DNA from: Candidatus Nitrosopolaris nunavutensis
Lineage (GTDB): Archaea > Thermoproteota > Nitrososphaeria > Nitrososphaerales > Nitrososphaeraceae
Direction of reading: 5' to 3'
NCBI GenBank assembly: GCA_002501855.1
Contig: DAOM01000083.1
Coordinates: forward strand, 1 to 32,554
DNA length: 32,554 nt
This document shows positions 1 to 8,242 of the stretch, piece by piece. Under the pieces are notes generated by a model. It saw nothing but the letters and a program-made list of their open reading frames with translations. It was not told where the DNA came from and did not search any database. Each line of letters begins with the position of its first letter. Position 1 is the stretch's first letter. Made by a program: the position numbers and the translations under genes.

Positions 1-168
1 TGAATAGTAATCTTATGTGTGTTACCAAAAGTCTCTCCGATAATGACTACAAACTTACAGGTAACGTAGGCAAGAGAGGGAGAGAAACCGATCAAATATC
101 TCGGGCTAATTTTTGTTAAGTAGGTTTTTAGTATCGAAAATAACAATATCTCTACCAGGTAAACAAAT

Positions 169-618
169 TTGCATCTGTTTAGGAAGAAAGAGATCCTCCA
201 GTGCAGTAATTGTGATAAAATGTTAAGTCATAGATACAAGCCTCGACCCGAATGGAAGGTCCAAGGGTTCTTTTGTAGTGGATGTCATATGGAAAAGACT
301 AAGGAATTTATTCTAAGACAACAAGAAGAGAAGACAAAGCTTGAACAGGCCCCTGACATTTGCAATCTCTGTAAAAAAGAGCTCTTGCTTGAAACGGATA
401 AGAATAAACCAAGCTGGCAATGGAATATGGAGCGCGAGAGTATACTGTGCAAAAGTTGTTATGAAAAGCAAGCCCTAGACTACGAGAAAAAGATGAACTA
501 TTGTACAAGGTGTAGCAATAGATTGGCGTTTATCCGTTACAATCCAAAACCACGATGGAATATTGAAGGCCAGTTATGTAGAAAATGTTGGGACAAGCAG
601 AATCAGGTAAGGCCCTAA
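169..618 (+). CDS. Three-repeat CxxC zinc-binding protein, function unknown
   Basis: This 149-residue protein has three tandem copies of one unit: CxxC, then about 18-24 residues that include a Pro-x-Trp, then a second CxxC (CSNC/CSGC, CNLC/CKSC, CTRC/CRKC). Each unit looks like a four-Cys zinc site of the zinc-ribbon or treble-clef type, so three zinc ions are likely. The conserved Trp (PEWKV, PSWQW, PRWNI) shows that the copies arose by duplication. The start is TTG at 169, the first possible start after an in-frame TAA at 160-162, with an AGGT just upstream. The next gene begins 3 nt after the stop, so the two are probably one operon. No enzyme motif is visible; nucleic-acid or protein binding is a guess. 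The N-terminus (MHLFRKK) resembles those of the small C2H2 proteins elsewhere in the window. Confidence 0.75.
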   Translation: MHLFRKKEILQCSNCDKMLSHRYKPRPEWKVQGFFCSGCHMEKTKEFILRQQEEKTKLEQAPDICNLCKKELLLETDKNKPSWQWNMERESILCKSCYEKQALDYEKKMNYCTRCSNRLAFIRYNPKPRWNIEGQLCRKCWDKQNQVRP

Positions 619-621
619 ACA

Positions 622-843
622 ATGATGGACATCTTCAAAAAGCACACCTGTGATAGATGTGGTACGAAATTTCGGAGAGTCGAGGCGCTGATGCAACACC
701 TTCAAGTAATACATGGAAAAGGGTTATTTTATGAGTGCAAACCCTGCAACGCGAAATTCGATGGTATGGAACAGATGCGCGACCATCTAAAAAAATTTCA
801 CTCATATAACAAACGAGGGATAAGTGAAAAAAAGAGAACATAA
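622..843 (+). CDS. Small two-finger C2H2 zinc finger protein
   Basis: This 73-residue protein has two C2H2 zinc fingers in tandem: C-x2-C-x12-H-x4-H at about residues 10-31 (CDRCGTKFRRVEALMQH) and a second at about residues 39-60 (CKPCNAKFDGMEQMRDH). The tail is basic. Two consecutive fingers of this kind usually contact DNA, so a small transcription factor or nucleoid protein is plausible, but no target is visible. It starts 3 nt after the stop of the upstream CxxC protein and is probably translated from the same mRNA. The start is the first of two adjacent ATGs. C2H2 proteins of this size are common in thaumarchaea and mostly uncharacterised. Confidence 0.8.
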   Translation: MMDIFKKHTCDRCGTKFRRVEALMQHLQVIHGKGLFYECKPCNAKFDGMEQMRDHLKKFHSYNKRGISEKKRT

Positions 844-856
844 AAGTGACATAAAG

Positions 857-866
857 AATAAAATAA
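857..866 (+). promoter_or_regulatory. Likely archaeal TATA box for the YggX-like gene
   Basis: AATAAAATAA is centred about 28 nt before the ATG at 890, the spacing expected for a leaderless archaeal transcript. It suggests that the YggX-like gene has its own promoter even though it lies just behind the zinc-protein pair. Confidence 0.45.
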
Positions 867-889
867 CCTGGTGAAGGCATGTTCTTCAC

Positions 890-1150
890 ATGGTAAAGGT
901 GTGTCTCAAATGCAGTAAAGAGTTTGATGAAAAACTGATTGATGACCCAGGCTCTGAAGCATATCCTTCTTGTCCGGACTGTTGGAAGGAATGGACTAAT
1001 TATGCTGTTATGGTAATGAATGAAATGAGATTGGATATGTCTCTACCTGAGCATAGGAAAGCACTTCGAAAATACGAAAAAACGTTCTTTGGGTTAGAAA
1101 AATCAGAAGGCGAACTACAAAAAAATCCTGATAAACGTCCCCAGCAATAA
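890..1150 (+). CDS. YggX-like (Fe(II)-trafficking family) protein with CxxC pairs
   Basis: This is an 86-residue protein. Its second half (about residues 31-70) matches the YggX family: a W-x-x-W pair, then MVMNEMRLDMSLPEHRKAL, which lines up with MLINEKKLNMMNAEHRKLL of E. coli YggX. YggX is linked to iron handling and protection of Fe-S proteins in bacteria. Unlike bacterial YggX, the N-terminus carries two CxxC pairs (CLKC near residue 5, CPDC near residue 28), which could form a zinc or iron site. The C-terminal tail is charged and probably disordered. It has its own TATA-like box. The family assignment rests on a remembered motif alignment and is fairly firm; the function in archaea is unknown. 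Confidence 0.7.
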   Translation: MVKVCLKCSKEFDEKLIDDPGSEAYPSCPDCWKEWTNYAVMVMNEMRLDMSLPEHRKALRKYEKTFFGLEKSEGELQKNPDKRPQQ

Positions 1151-1158
1151 GACGGGAA

Positions 1159-1620
1159 CTATTTCATTTCCAAAATCCCTAATGCGGCAGCGGGCATCAT
1201 CTCTATGATTTTATGCCTATTTGGTACAGACAACATAGCCTCCTTTAGGCAATCAATGAATTTTTGTTTTTTGACTTCATCTAAAGTCATAAATGCGTGA
1301 ATCAAACAGTCAATATTTAGTTTCTCTATTACAGAGTGGTCGTTTAGAATTCCTTCACAGTAGAGTCTTAACATGAGAACTATTCTGCTAGTGTCAAATT
1401 CGGATAGAACTTCCATCCAAGTCTTGGCTAACACAGCGAGCTTCTCAGCCTGGATCGAAGAAGCGGCATTTAGTGCCATCGCTATCGTTTCGCGCTTATC
1501 GGATTCGTCAAATATATAAAATTCCTTCAGTTTCTTGCGAAGAATTGGTTCTCGCAGAAAATCTGGCAGATTAGCCAGAATTTGTATGATATTCACAGCT
1601 GCTTTAGAACCGGATGTCAC
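1159..1620 (-). CDS. Helical conserved-looking protein, function unknown
   Basis: This 153-residue protein starts with GTG at 1620. It is almost entirely predicted helix, with amphipathic segments and Leu/Ile/Ala-rich repeats and no Cys cluster, signal peptide or membrane segment. I recognise no motif. Codon use and composition look like a genuine protein, and it fills the gap between the YggX-like gene (8 bp away, convergent) and the divergent purA promoter. A TTAAATAC element lies about 31-38 nt upstream of the GTG, so its mRNA may have almost no leader. It may be a thaumarchaeal-specific helical-repeat protein, but that is inference. Confidence 0.65.
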   Translation of the reverse strand: MTSGSKAAVNIIQILANLPDFLREPILRKKLKEFYIFDESDKRETIAMALNAASSIQAEKLAVLAKTWMEVLSEFDTSRIVLMLRLYCEGILNDHSVIEKLNIDCLIHAFMTLDEVKKQKFIDCLKEAMLSVPNRHKIIEMMPAAALGILEMK

Positions 1621-1728
1621 CGACAGTTTAAGACTAGTATTGATGCAGTATTTAATTCTATGAAATAGTACCAGACCGCGTCATGTTTCGGTTGGTACCG
1701 TTAATTATTCATTCGCGCCTAAACTAGG

Positions 1729-1738
1729 CTTAAATATT
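1729..1738 (+). promoter_or_regulatory. TATA box of purA (leaderless)
   Basis: CTTAAATATT is centred about 27 nt upstream of the purA ATG at 1761. This is the position expected if transcription begins at or next to the start codon. Confidence 0.6.
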
Positions 1739-1760
1739 CACGGATCTCAAGAGTCCCCAT

Positions 1761-2783
1761 ATGCCATGTCTTGTAATCGTGGGAGGGTTCTTCGGAGACG
1801 AGGGCAAAGGCAAAATTATCGCCTACCTTGCTAACAAAGAAAACCCTGTCATTGCCGTAAGAGGTGGAGTAGGTCCCAATGCAGGTCATACCTTCTGCCA
1901 TGAAGGCAAGACCTATAAAGTTAGGATGCTGCCAAGTGCCGCCTTGAATTCTACGACACAATTATTAATAGGAGCTGGTGTTTTAGTTGATCCAAATATA
2001 TTGTTAGATGAAATCAAGACCTTCGGTGTGTCCAATAGAACTTTGATTGATTCGCAGTCTGGCATAATAGAGAAAGTGCATATCGAAAGAGACATTGGTG
2101 GCATTCATCTGAAAAATAAGATAGGTACAACTGGAACAGGCACTGGTCCTGCAAACGCAGACAGGGCAATTCGGGTTCTCAAACTTGCTAAAGAGATTCC
2201 CGAATTAACGCGCTATATTGGAGACGTTAGTGGTAGTGTCAATGATGCCTTGGATAGGAACGAAAGCGTTCTGGTTGAGGGAACCCAGGGGACATTTCTG
2301 TCGCTATACCATGGAGGTTACCCTTATGTAACCTCCAAGGACGTCACAGCTTCTGCGATTTGTTCTGATGTCGGAATTGGGCCAAAAAAAGTGGATGATG
2401 TCCTTATCGTTTTCAAAGCCTATATTACGCGAGTAGGAGAGGGTCCATTGAAAGATGAGATTACCAGTGAAGACGCTAAAGTGAGGGGATGGTTAGAGTA
2501 CGGGAGTGTGACCGGTAGGCAAAGGAGAGCAGCGCCGTTCGACCCAGTTATTGCCAAAAAGGCAATAAGGTTAAATGGCGCTACGCAAATTGCGATCACT
2601 AAATTGGACATCGTATTTCCAGGTTCCGCTGGTGTAAGGGAATTCTCAAAACTACCGAGGGAAGCGCAAACCTTTGTCGAAAATGTAGAAGGAGAAACGG
2701 GACTAAGAGTTACGCTTATAGGAACGGGGGCAGAACTTACTCAACTTATTGACCGAAGAGAGACCAGCCAGATTGCATTATGA
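1761..2783 (+). CDS. purA: Adenylosuccinate synthetase (archaeal short form)
   Basis: PurA joins IMP and aspartate at the expense of GTP to make adenylosuccinate, the first committed step from IMP to AMP, in the cytosol. The 340-residue length fits the short archaeal form (bacterial enzymes are about 430). Visible family motifs are the phosphate-binding loop GDEGKGK at residues 12-18, with the catalytic Asp13; NAGHTF with the catalytic His43; TTGTGTGPANADRA around residue 123; VEGTQGTFLSLYHG near residue 172; and SVTGRQRR near residue 250, corresponding to the Arg-rich IMP/aspartate loop. The ATG at 1761 sits about 27 nt after a clear TATA box, so the mRNA is probably leaderless. It is not in an operon with its neighbours. 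Confidence 0.96.
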   Translation: MPCLVIVGGFFGDEGKGKIIAYLANKENPVIAVRGGVGPNAGHTFCHEGKTYKVRMLPSAALNSTTQLLIGAGVLVDPNILLDEIKTFGVSNRTLIDSQSGIIEKVHIERDIGGIHLKNKIGTTGTGTGPANADRAIRVLKLAKEIPELTRYIGDVSGSVNDALDRNESVLVEGTQGTFLSLYHGGYPYVTSKDVTASAICSDVGIGPKKVDDVLIVFKAYITRVGEGPLKDEITSEDAKVRGWLEYGSVTGRQRRAAPFDPVIAKKAIRLNGATQIAITKLDIVFPGSAGVREFSKLPREAQTFVENVEGETGLRVTLIGTGAELTQLIDRRETSQIAL

Positions 2784-2826
2784 TAGCTTAGCAATGGAGC
2801 TTCTCAAGGGAGGGTCTAGTGGCGAC

Positions 2827-3279
2827 TCATTTATCAAAGGAATTTCCACTGTATAATTCGCGTCTGTCAATTCTGCGAAAGATTGTTAGCGTTTTCTCAA
2901 GAATATCATCATCTCCTTGACTAACGTGATAAGTAGCCCACGCTAAGATTTTACCCGCAGTTTGTTGGGAACAATATTTCTTTAGGGATATGTTGAATTC
3001 TTCAGTTGTAGATTTTCTTTGTCCGAACTCATGAAAAGGATCACTGGAGGGGCGGTTATTATCAGCTGCCCAAGGTGTTGGTCGCGAATGCAGATTAGGG
3101 TCATCATATGATTTTTCACATGTATTATTGCCACGATAGGTACTATAATAGATACTATTCATCGATGGTTGCGATGTGTTACTGTCATAACCTATTATAT
3201 CACTCGTTCTGTCTGTGATCACCTTAGACCAGGACTTATCATTATTATAATTGGAGCCAAATAGATTGATTTTTCTCAT
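2827..3279 (-). CDS. Hypothetical protein, possibly lineage-specific
   Basis: This 150-residue ORF is not recognised. The first 85 residues are rich in Asn, Ser, Asp, Tyr and Pro and look disordered. The last 60 residues look like a folded helical segment with a Cys and many charged residues. GGGAGA lies just before the ATG as a possible ribosome binding site. The N-terminus (MRKINLFG) resembles the leaders of the small zinc-finger proteins in this window, but no zinc ligands follow. It lies tail-to-tail with purA (43 bp apart) and upstream of a 0.5-kb empty region. It could be a young or decaying gene, or spurious. Confidence 0.45.
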   Translation of the reverse strand: MRKINLFGSNYNNDKSWSKVITDRTSDIIGYDSNTSQPSMNSIYYSTYRGNNTCEKSYDDPNLHSRPTPWAADNNRPSSDPFHEFGQRKSTTEEFNISLKKYCSQQTAGKILAWATYHVSQGDDDILEKTLTIFRRIDRRELYSGNSFDK

Positions 3280-3803
3280 TCTCCCTTCTGGTCGTTTGAT
3301 AGGAATTGGCCACTCAACCTTCCCACGATATAATCGAGGATACGAACGATAATGCCTTTTCCATCATGTAAATCCCTGTTGTGCCTATTTTCGGTATATC
3401 TGCTAGTAAAGTGCTGCGCACATACCCAAGTGCCTTTTTTGTTTTCTACCTATTTTAAATTGTGATTTCTCTTAAAAGAAAATAATAAAACCAGCAACAG
3501 CGTTGCACTGTGCTGCACTCTTCCTTCAACGAAGGTAAAGTAAAAGCATTTGCTAGAGAAATAAAGCTAATCAAAAATAAAGAACATGAATATGTATCTA
3601 TGTAATAGATCATTATACTACTCGAAGTTCTAAGTACAAGTGTACAAGACTATTCGTTTTCATTCTTAATGCGGTGCGAGCCTAATCCTTGCATCTCATT
3701 TGGTTGGAGATAATACGCGTTAACTTAGCAGGTCCAACCTATACAGGTACATTATCTTGGTTTCGAATGACTTTTAATAGCATGTACAGTATGAATAGTA
3801 AAA
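3280..3803. other. Gene-poor gap of about 520 bp
   Basis: AT-rich stretch with no convincing ORF or RNA gene on either strand. It holds a 5-bp hairpin (CCTTC/GAAGG) near 3532-3544, a short partly repeated GCACTGTGCTGCAC segment near 3505-3518, and, at its right end, the TATA box of the next gene. Confidence 0.4.
3772..3779 (+). promoter_or_regulatory. TATA box for the pyrF operon
   Basis: TTTTAATA is centred about 28 nt upstream of the TTG at 3804, consistent with a leaderless mRNA carrying the unknown gene and pyrF. Confidence 0.5.
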
Positions 3804-4484
3804 TTGCAACTTAAGTCTCCGTGGTATATAGAGCTGTTGAATTTGAATAATTTTGGCAGATTGGTCTGCGCATTAGAGCGCACCCCGATGCCCGCATTCT
3901 CGTTGGTTTTAGATCAACAATTTGTCTTCGCGGTTCAAACGGATTTTATAGAGGGGAGACCGGTAATCTATTTTGTAAAGAGCGAAGAAACGAAATACGG
4001 TCAGTATATGGCATACAGGATCACCGGGGTGACAGAAGAAGTTGCTGTGGTCGATTCAGTCGTGAATCCGAGCTTCATTTACACACCGATAATCAATGTT
4101 GATAAATTCCCCGCAACTCTAACAAGAAAAGCGCGGGTAAATAAAAAATCAGGTTATATCACAATAAGACTCCGAGACCTCTCGAGTCTTGCAAAAGTTG
4201 CAGCCTACAAGACAATATACGACGAACCACCATTACCGCTATTGATGTTTAAAGAGAATAACAAGTTTGTGATTGGGTCCGCAATCAGCTTAATCGAATC
4301 TGATGCGATATCTTATTTCTATTACCTCGTTCTTGATGAAGAACCAACCGATCCTTTTTTGCGATATTCCAGTCAAAAGGTAGAACAACCATCCTTTTCT
4401 AATAAGATAGGTGAGCATGGCTACATTTATCTCAAGTTAATCAAACTTGCATCGAGCCATCCTTTGGTGAAAATTTATGGTTGA
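3804..4484 (+). CDS. Conserved-looking protein coupled to pyrF, function unknown
   Basis: This 226-residue protein starts with TTG at 3804, chosen because a TATA box lies 28 nt upstream. It has an alternating hydrophobic pattern typical of beta-rich soluble proteins, with no signal peptide, membrane span or recognisable motif. Its last 8 nt overlap the pyrF start, so translation of the two is very likely coupled. This would suit a role linked to pyrimidine or RNA metabolism, but the sequence itself does not show one. I do not recognise the family. Confidence 0.7.
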   Translation: MQLKSPWYIELLNLNNFGRLVCALERTPMPAFSLVLDQQFVFAVQTDFIEGRPVIYFVKSEETKYGQYMAYRITGVTEEVAVVDSVVNPSFIYTPIINVDKFPATLTRKARVNKKSGYITIRLRDLSSLAKVAAYKTIYDEPPLPLLMFKENNKFVIGSAISLIESDAISYFYYLVLDEEPTDPFLRYSSQKVEQPSFSNKIGEHGYIYLKLIKLASSHPLVKIYG

Positions 4485-5241
4485 CTCAGCAGCGTTTAGT
4501 CACAGGATCACTGAAGCATCCATAATCAAAAGAAGCAGGATAATTCTGGCACTTGACTTAACAGATAGGTCTGATTTGAACGAGTTCGCTTTAAGGACGA
4601 TATCTCAGCTGGAAAGCTACATTTGTGCAATTAAACTGAATTTTCATCTGATATTGCCACTATCAAGCTCTGAGCTATCCGAAGTAAATCGACTTGTGCA
4701 TTCTTATGACCTGCAATCTATTGCAGACATTAAATTAAATGACATCCCAAGTACTAATAAAATCGCGATATCTCATCTTTCGAGTATGGGATTTGATGCA
4801 ATAACTGTCAATCCCTTTATTGGAACCACAGGACTAAGAGCTGTAGTAGTGCAGGCACATGAATTGAAAAGTGGAATACTTGCTTTGGTTTATATGAGTC
4901 ATATCGGAGCACAGGGAGGATTCGGTATCAATTTCTTAGGTAGTAATAATCAGGTTACATCGTTATATCAAAAGTTCTTTCAAGATGCCATTGCCTGTCG
5001 CGTGGATGGAGTTATTGTAGGTGCAAATCGACTTGAAATTCTAAAAGAAATCTCTTGCAAAAGGGATCGCATTCCTATCTATTCACCAGGAGTAGGAGTA
5101 CAGGGCGGTAACATAAAGCAGGCGGCTAACAGCGGTACTGATTATTTTATCATTGGGCGCTCAATTATCGGATCGAAAGATCCGTTGAAGACTGCGAAAA
5201 CCTTACAACACCAATTAGTTCGTGTTAATATTACAGATTAA
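4477..5241 (+). CDS. pyrF: Orotidine 5'-phosphate decarboxylase
   Basis: PyrF converts OMP to UMP, the last step of de novo pyrimidine synthesis. The 254-residue TIM-barrel protein shows the family signatures: Asp27 in ALDL on the first strand; KLN near residue 53; the catalytic Asp-x-Lys-x-x-Asp at residues 84-89 (DIKLND); GVGVQGG at 205-211 for phosphate binding; and GRSI at 227-230. It is slightly longer than typical archaeal PyrF (about 210-230), with an N-terminal extension of some 20 residues before the first strand. It overlaps the preceding unknown gene by 8 nt. A TTTTT run near 5293-5297, about 50 nt after the stop, may end the transcript. Confidence 0.93.
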   Translation: MVDSAAFSHRITEASIIKRSRIILALDLTDRSDLNEFALRTISQLESYICAIKLNFHLILPLSSSELSEVNRLVHSYDLQSIADIKLNDIPSTNKIAISHLSSMGFDAITVNPFIGTTGLRAVVVQAHELKSGILALVYMSHIGAQGGFGINFLGSNNQVTSLYQKFFQDAIACRVDGVIVGANRLEILKEISCKRDRIPIYSPGVGVQGGNIKQAANSGTDYFIIGRSIIGSKDPLKTAKTLQHQLVRVNITD

Positions 5242-5464
5242 TAGTGCATGTTATAGTTGACTGTCAGTCTCATCAAGGCGCGGAGGGAGACCTTTTTATG
5301 TTCCAAAAATAATAATAACAATAATAGAACGGATCGATCAAAGATATCTCCTGTCAAAACATTGAACCAGGCCCGTATAACACGATAATCAACGAATCTG
5401 GGTGATTAAATTAATTAACAAGGAGAGTCATTGGAAGGTAGACAGGTACTAAAGGGTGTTCAGA

Positions 5465-6637
5465 ATGCCTAGTGTTGATAACTACGCGAAGAAAAATGGA
5501 GCAGGATTATCTAGGGTAGCAGTAACAGCCGCATCAACACATAGCAGAATTCTCGTTTTATGTGTAGATCGAGACGATGATATCGGCTCTAAAGGCGGTA
5601 TGGAAACACCTGTTGTGGGAAGAGACCCATGTATCAATGCTGGGGTAAGACTTGCGATAGAAGATCCAGAAGATCCAGACGCTAATGCCATCTTTGCAGC
5701 AATCAAAACATACGAGGAACTCATTGCTAAAGGATACAGCTCACAGGTTGCCCTTGTAGCAGGTAAGTTTAATCGCGGGATTGAAGCAGACGAGAAAATA
5801 GGTCTGGAGATCCGGAATGTCCTTGGCGAGTATCGGGCAGACGCCGCTGTAATCGTCTCCGATGGCGAAGATGATGAGACTGTTGTGCCTGTGATTCAAA
5901 CCATGGTTCCCGTCATTTCTATTCAGCGGATAATAATCAAACATAGCAGAAGCGTCGAATATTCATACGCTGTTTTAGGAAGGTACGTAAAAATGCTTGC
6001 TTATGACCCTCGTTATTCGAAATTCTTTTTGGGAGTTCCAGGCGCACTCCTAGTTGCCACAAGTCTTGCGAGCTTTTTTGGGTTAACGAAAGAGGCTCTA
6101 GCCTTAGTGTTCAGTATTTTAGGAATAGCTTTCATCATTAGAGCGTTTGATATAGATAAAGCACTAAGTTCTCTTGGCAGACCCACACCAACTGGTTTTA
6201 TTCGAATTTTCTCTGCTTTTGCCGGAATATTGATCATTGTGGTTTCCATAGTAAATGGCCTTTCGAGCATTCCTAATGAAGCAATTGTGCCGAATATGGG
6301 CGCTCTGCATGTTATAAGTAACAGAATCATAGTTGGAAGTTTTGTTCATGGTACTATCACTCTGCTTTGGATCGGTATAGCGACTATACTAGCCGGATCG
6401 CTATTGAGTAACTGGTTCAAAGGCAGTATCCTGACAATGTCCGATATTTTACGACTCGTAGTGCTGGCGCTATTGTATATTCCTATCCTGCAGTTTACAT
6501 CTGTTCTGACCGAACGAACTAATCCGTTTAGCTTAATTTCCTCGTTGTTAATAGGATTGGCTATAACTTTGGTCGCGGCTACGTTCTTGTTCCAATTTTT
6601 CAGGAACAGGAAGGGTGGAGAAGATCTCAAGCATTAA
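5465..6637 (+). CDS. DUF373 family membrane protein
   Basis: This 390-residue protein has a soluble N-terminal domain of about 185 residues with the DUF373 pattern (LVLCVDRDDDIG, then an acidic ED-rich segment, VSDGEDDE, VIQTMVPVISIQRIIIKHS). About six transmembrane helices follow between roughly residue 185 and the basic C-terminus. DUF373 proteins are archaeal membrane proteins of unknown function; the conserved acidic residues suggest metal or nucleotide binding. I chose the ATG at 5465 because AGGGTG lies 6 nt before it; a GTG at 5456 would add three residues. An AT-rich TTAAATTAATTAA near 5406-5418 could be the promoter and would leave a short leader. Confidence 0.88.
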   Translation: MPSVDNYAKKNGAGLSRVAVTAASTHSRILVLCVDRDDDIGSKGGMETPVVGRDPCINAGVRLAIEDPEDPDANAIFAAIKTYEELIAKGYSSQVALVAGKFNRGIEADEKIGLEIRNVLGEYRADAAVIVSDGEDDETVVPVIQTMVPVISIQRIIIKHSRSVEYSYAVLGRYVKMLAYDPRYSKFFLGVPGALLVATSLASFFGLTKEALALVFSILGIAFIIRAFDIDKALSSLGRPTPTGFIRIFSAFAGILIIVVSIVNGLSSIPNEAIVPNMGALHVISNRIIVGSFVHGTITLLWIGIATILAGSLLSNWFKGSILTMSDILRLVVLALLYIPILQFTSVLTERTNPFSLISSLLIGLAITLVAATFLFQFFRNRKGGEDLKH

Positions 6638-6705
6638 TTCTCGAAATATTGTAACTAATTGTTTCAAAACAGTAAAATCATTGTCGAACACTTTGTGTAT
6701 TAATC

Positions 6706-7512
6706 GTGATTCAAGATATTGGCAGTAGGGCTATTGCGGACACTTTCTTTAAGCGCAGCGGACTCTACAATCTTTATGAGCGACGATTAGAGTCTCAAAT
6801 TCTAAAGAACTCGCTTCCCAATCATATTGCGATTATACTAGACGGAAACAGGCGATGGGCAAAATACAACTTCATGCGAGCAGGAAGCGGTCATTTTATG
6901 GGCGCAGATAAAGCTGAGGAACTATTGAATTGGATTCATGAATTAGGTATTAAAATTACTACTTTGTACGTGTTATCCACAGAGAATCTGGATAGAAAAG
7001 ATGAAGTAGATAATATTTATCGACTATTACAGTTAAAACTAGAAAAGCTTTACAAAGACTCGAGAATACACCGGCGTCGCATGAAAATCAAGGCAATAGG
7101 AAATGTTAAACTGCTTCCCACGCAACTTCAGGAAATATTGAATAAGCTAGAGGAAGACACGGCAGAGTATAACTCAATGTTTCTAAACATAGCTGTTGCC
7201 TACGGTGGACAGGAAGAGCTCGTGGATGCTGTAAAGAAAATTGCAGTAATGACTAAAACTGGGGAACTCTCTGTGGAAGATATCGACGAAAAGGTGATCG
7301 AATCCTGTCTCTACACATCCCATTTGCCACAGCCAGAACCCGATTTGATATTGAGAACCTCTGGAGAAAAACGACTAAGCGGGTTTCTAATATGGCAAAG
7401 TGCGTATAGCGAACTAGTGTTTATGGATGTTTTCTGGCCGGAATTCCGCAAAATAGACCTGATGCGGGCAATCAGAACATACCAACGAAGAATACGAAGA
7501 TATGGCAAGTAG
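6706..7512 (+). CDS. uppS: Polyprenyl diphosphate synthase (cis-prenyltransferase)
   Basis: This enzyme adds isopentenyl units in cis to an allylic diphosphate. In archaea the product is the lipid carrier (dolichol-type phosphate) used for protein glycosylation and cell-envelope sugars. Motifs seen are ILDGNRRWAK with the catalytic Asp46; STENLDR near residue 91; NIAVAYGGQEEL near 161; and RTSGEKR at 217-223, followed by FLIWQSAYSELVF. The first 38 residues are an extra N-terminal helix absent from typical bacterial UppS. The start is GTG at 6706. The small ORF behind it begins 11 nt before the uppS stop. Confidence 0.94.
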   Translation: MIQDIGSRAIADTFFKRSGLYNLYERRLESQILKNSLPNHIAIILDGNRRWAKYNFMRAGSGHFMGADKAEELLNWIHELGIKITTLYVLSTENLDRKDEVDNIYRLLQLKLEKLYKDSRIHRRRMKIKAIGNVKLLPTQLQEILNKLEEDTAEYNSMFLNIAVAYGGQEELVDAVKKIAVMTKTGELSVEDIDEKVIESCLYTSHLPQPEPDLILRTSGEKRLSGFLIWQSAYSELVFMDVFWPEFRKIDLMRAIRTYQRRIRRYGK

Positions 7513-7732
7513 CGTCGTGATAAGAATAAGTATGAGTCGATTTGATCGTGATGAATATCTAGAAATGCCTGAGCATGGAGATTATCACGCTGGATCACGC
7601 AGATGGTATTGTAACTACTGGCAATCTTCGAAGGAATGGGAAGATATTCATGATTATGCTCCACCGGATCCATCAACAGAAACCACGGATGATCCATTTC
7701 GTAGTCATACAGCGGAAACGCTTGAAAAATGA
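7502..7732 (+). CDS. Small acidic, Trp/Tyr-rich protein overlapping uppS
   Basis: This 76-residue ORF starts at ATG 7502, overlapping the last 11 nt of uppS, which suggests translational coupling. A second ATG at 7532 would give a 66-residue product beginning MSRFDRDEYLEM. The middle contains RRWYCNYW and HDYAPP; the tail is rich in Thr, Asp and Glu and probably disordered. I do not recognise it. The opposite-strand ORF here is longer but mostly antisense to uppS. A small protein is plausible but not proven. Confidence 0.4.
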   Translation: MASSVVIRISMSRFDRDEYLEMPEHGDYHAGSRRWYCNYWQSSKEWEDIHDYAPPDPSTETTDDPFRSHTAETLEK

Positions 7733-7785
7733 GCAAATGGGCTTAGGGCAAAAAAGTCAGTGAAATCCTGTGGGTGGTATGTGGT

Positions 7786-8211
7786 ATGTTTGATGAAAAC
7801 TCTGCTGGTGCTATATTATATTCACTCAATGAGGATTTGCTGAGAACAGAATACTTGTTACTGCATCATACTTCAGGTCATTGGGACTTTCCTAAGGGAA
7901 ACATCGAATTAGGTGAAGACGGATTCCAGACTGCACGTCGAGAAATATATGAAGAAACCGGAATCAATGACATTGAATTTGTTAAAGGCTTTATATCGAC
8001 CATAGAGTACTATTATAGACGAATAGATAAACTAGTTCATAAACGGGTTATTTACTACATTGCTAAAACCAATACGCGCGAAGTTATACTTTCATCCGAA
8101 CACGATGGATACGCTTGGAAGGAATACGACACAGCAATCAATCAATTGACGTACAAAAATGCAAAACAATTATTAAAAAAAGCCAAAACGTTTGTGGCTC
8201 CAAGATGCTGA
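7786..8211 (+). CDS. NUDIX hydrolase, Ap4A-hydrolase type
   Basis: This protein of about 141 residues carries a perfect NUDIX box, G-x5-E-x7-REUxEExGU, at about residues 38-60 (GNIELGEDGFQTARREIYEE followed by TGI). It is preceded by HWDFPKGNIE, as in bis(5'-nucleosyl)-tetraphosphatases. Such enzymes cleave dinucleoside polyphosphates such as Ap4A with Mg2+. The Tyr-rich segment EYYYRR and WKEYDTA further on also fit this subfamily. The ATG at 7786 is preferred because the domain begins directly after it (SAGAILYS) and GGTGG lies about 8 nt upstream; a GTG at 7774 would add four residues. Confidence 0.87.
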   Translation: MFDENSAGAILYSLNEDLLRTEYLLLHHTSGHWDFPKGNIELGEDGFQTARREIYEETGINDIEFVKGFISTIEYYYRRIDKLVHKRVIYYIAKTNTREVILSSEHDGYAWKEYDTAINQLTYKNAKQLLKKAKTFVAPRC

Positions 8212-8242
8212 GTCAGACGGGGTAACCATGAGAGGAAGTAAT

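Noticed and set aside
1..168. Open minus-strand frame reaching the left edge
   Set aside because: About 40 codons without a recognisable pattern; cannot be told from chance at a window edge.
3480..3560. Short repeats and hairpin as a possible RNA or attachment site
   Set aside because: Stem of only 5 bp and an imperfect repeat; no integrase or tRNA nearby.
7311..7736. 141-codon minus-strand ORF
   Set aside because: Mostly antisense to the end of uppS and the following small ORF; Tyr/Arg/Ser-rich composition typical of a shadow frame and no domain.
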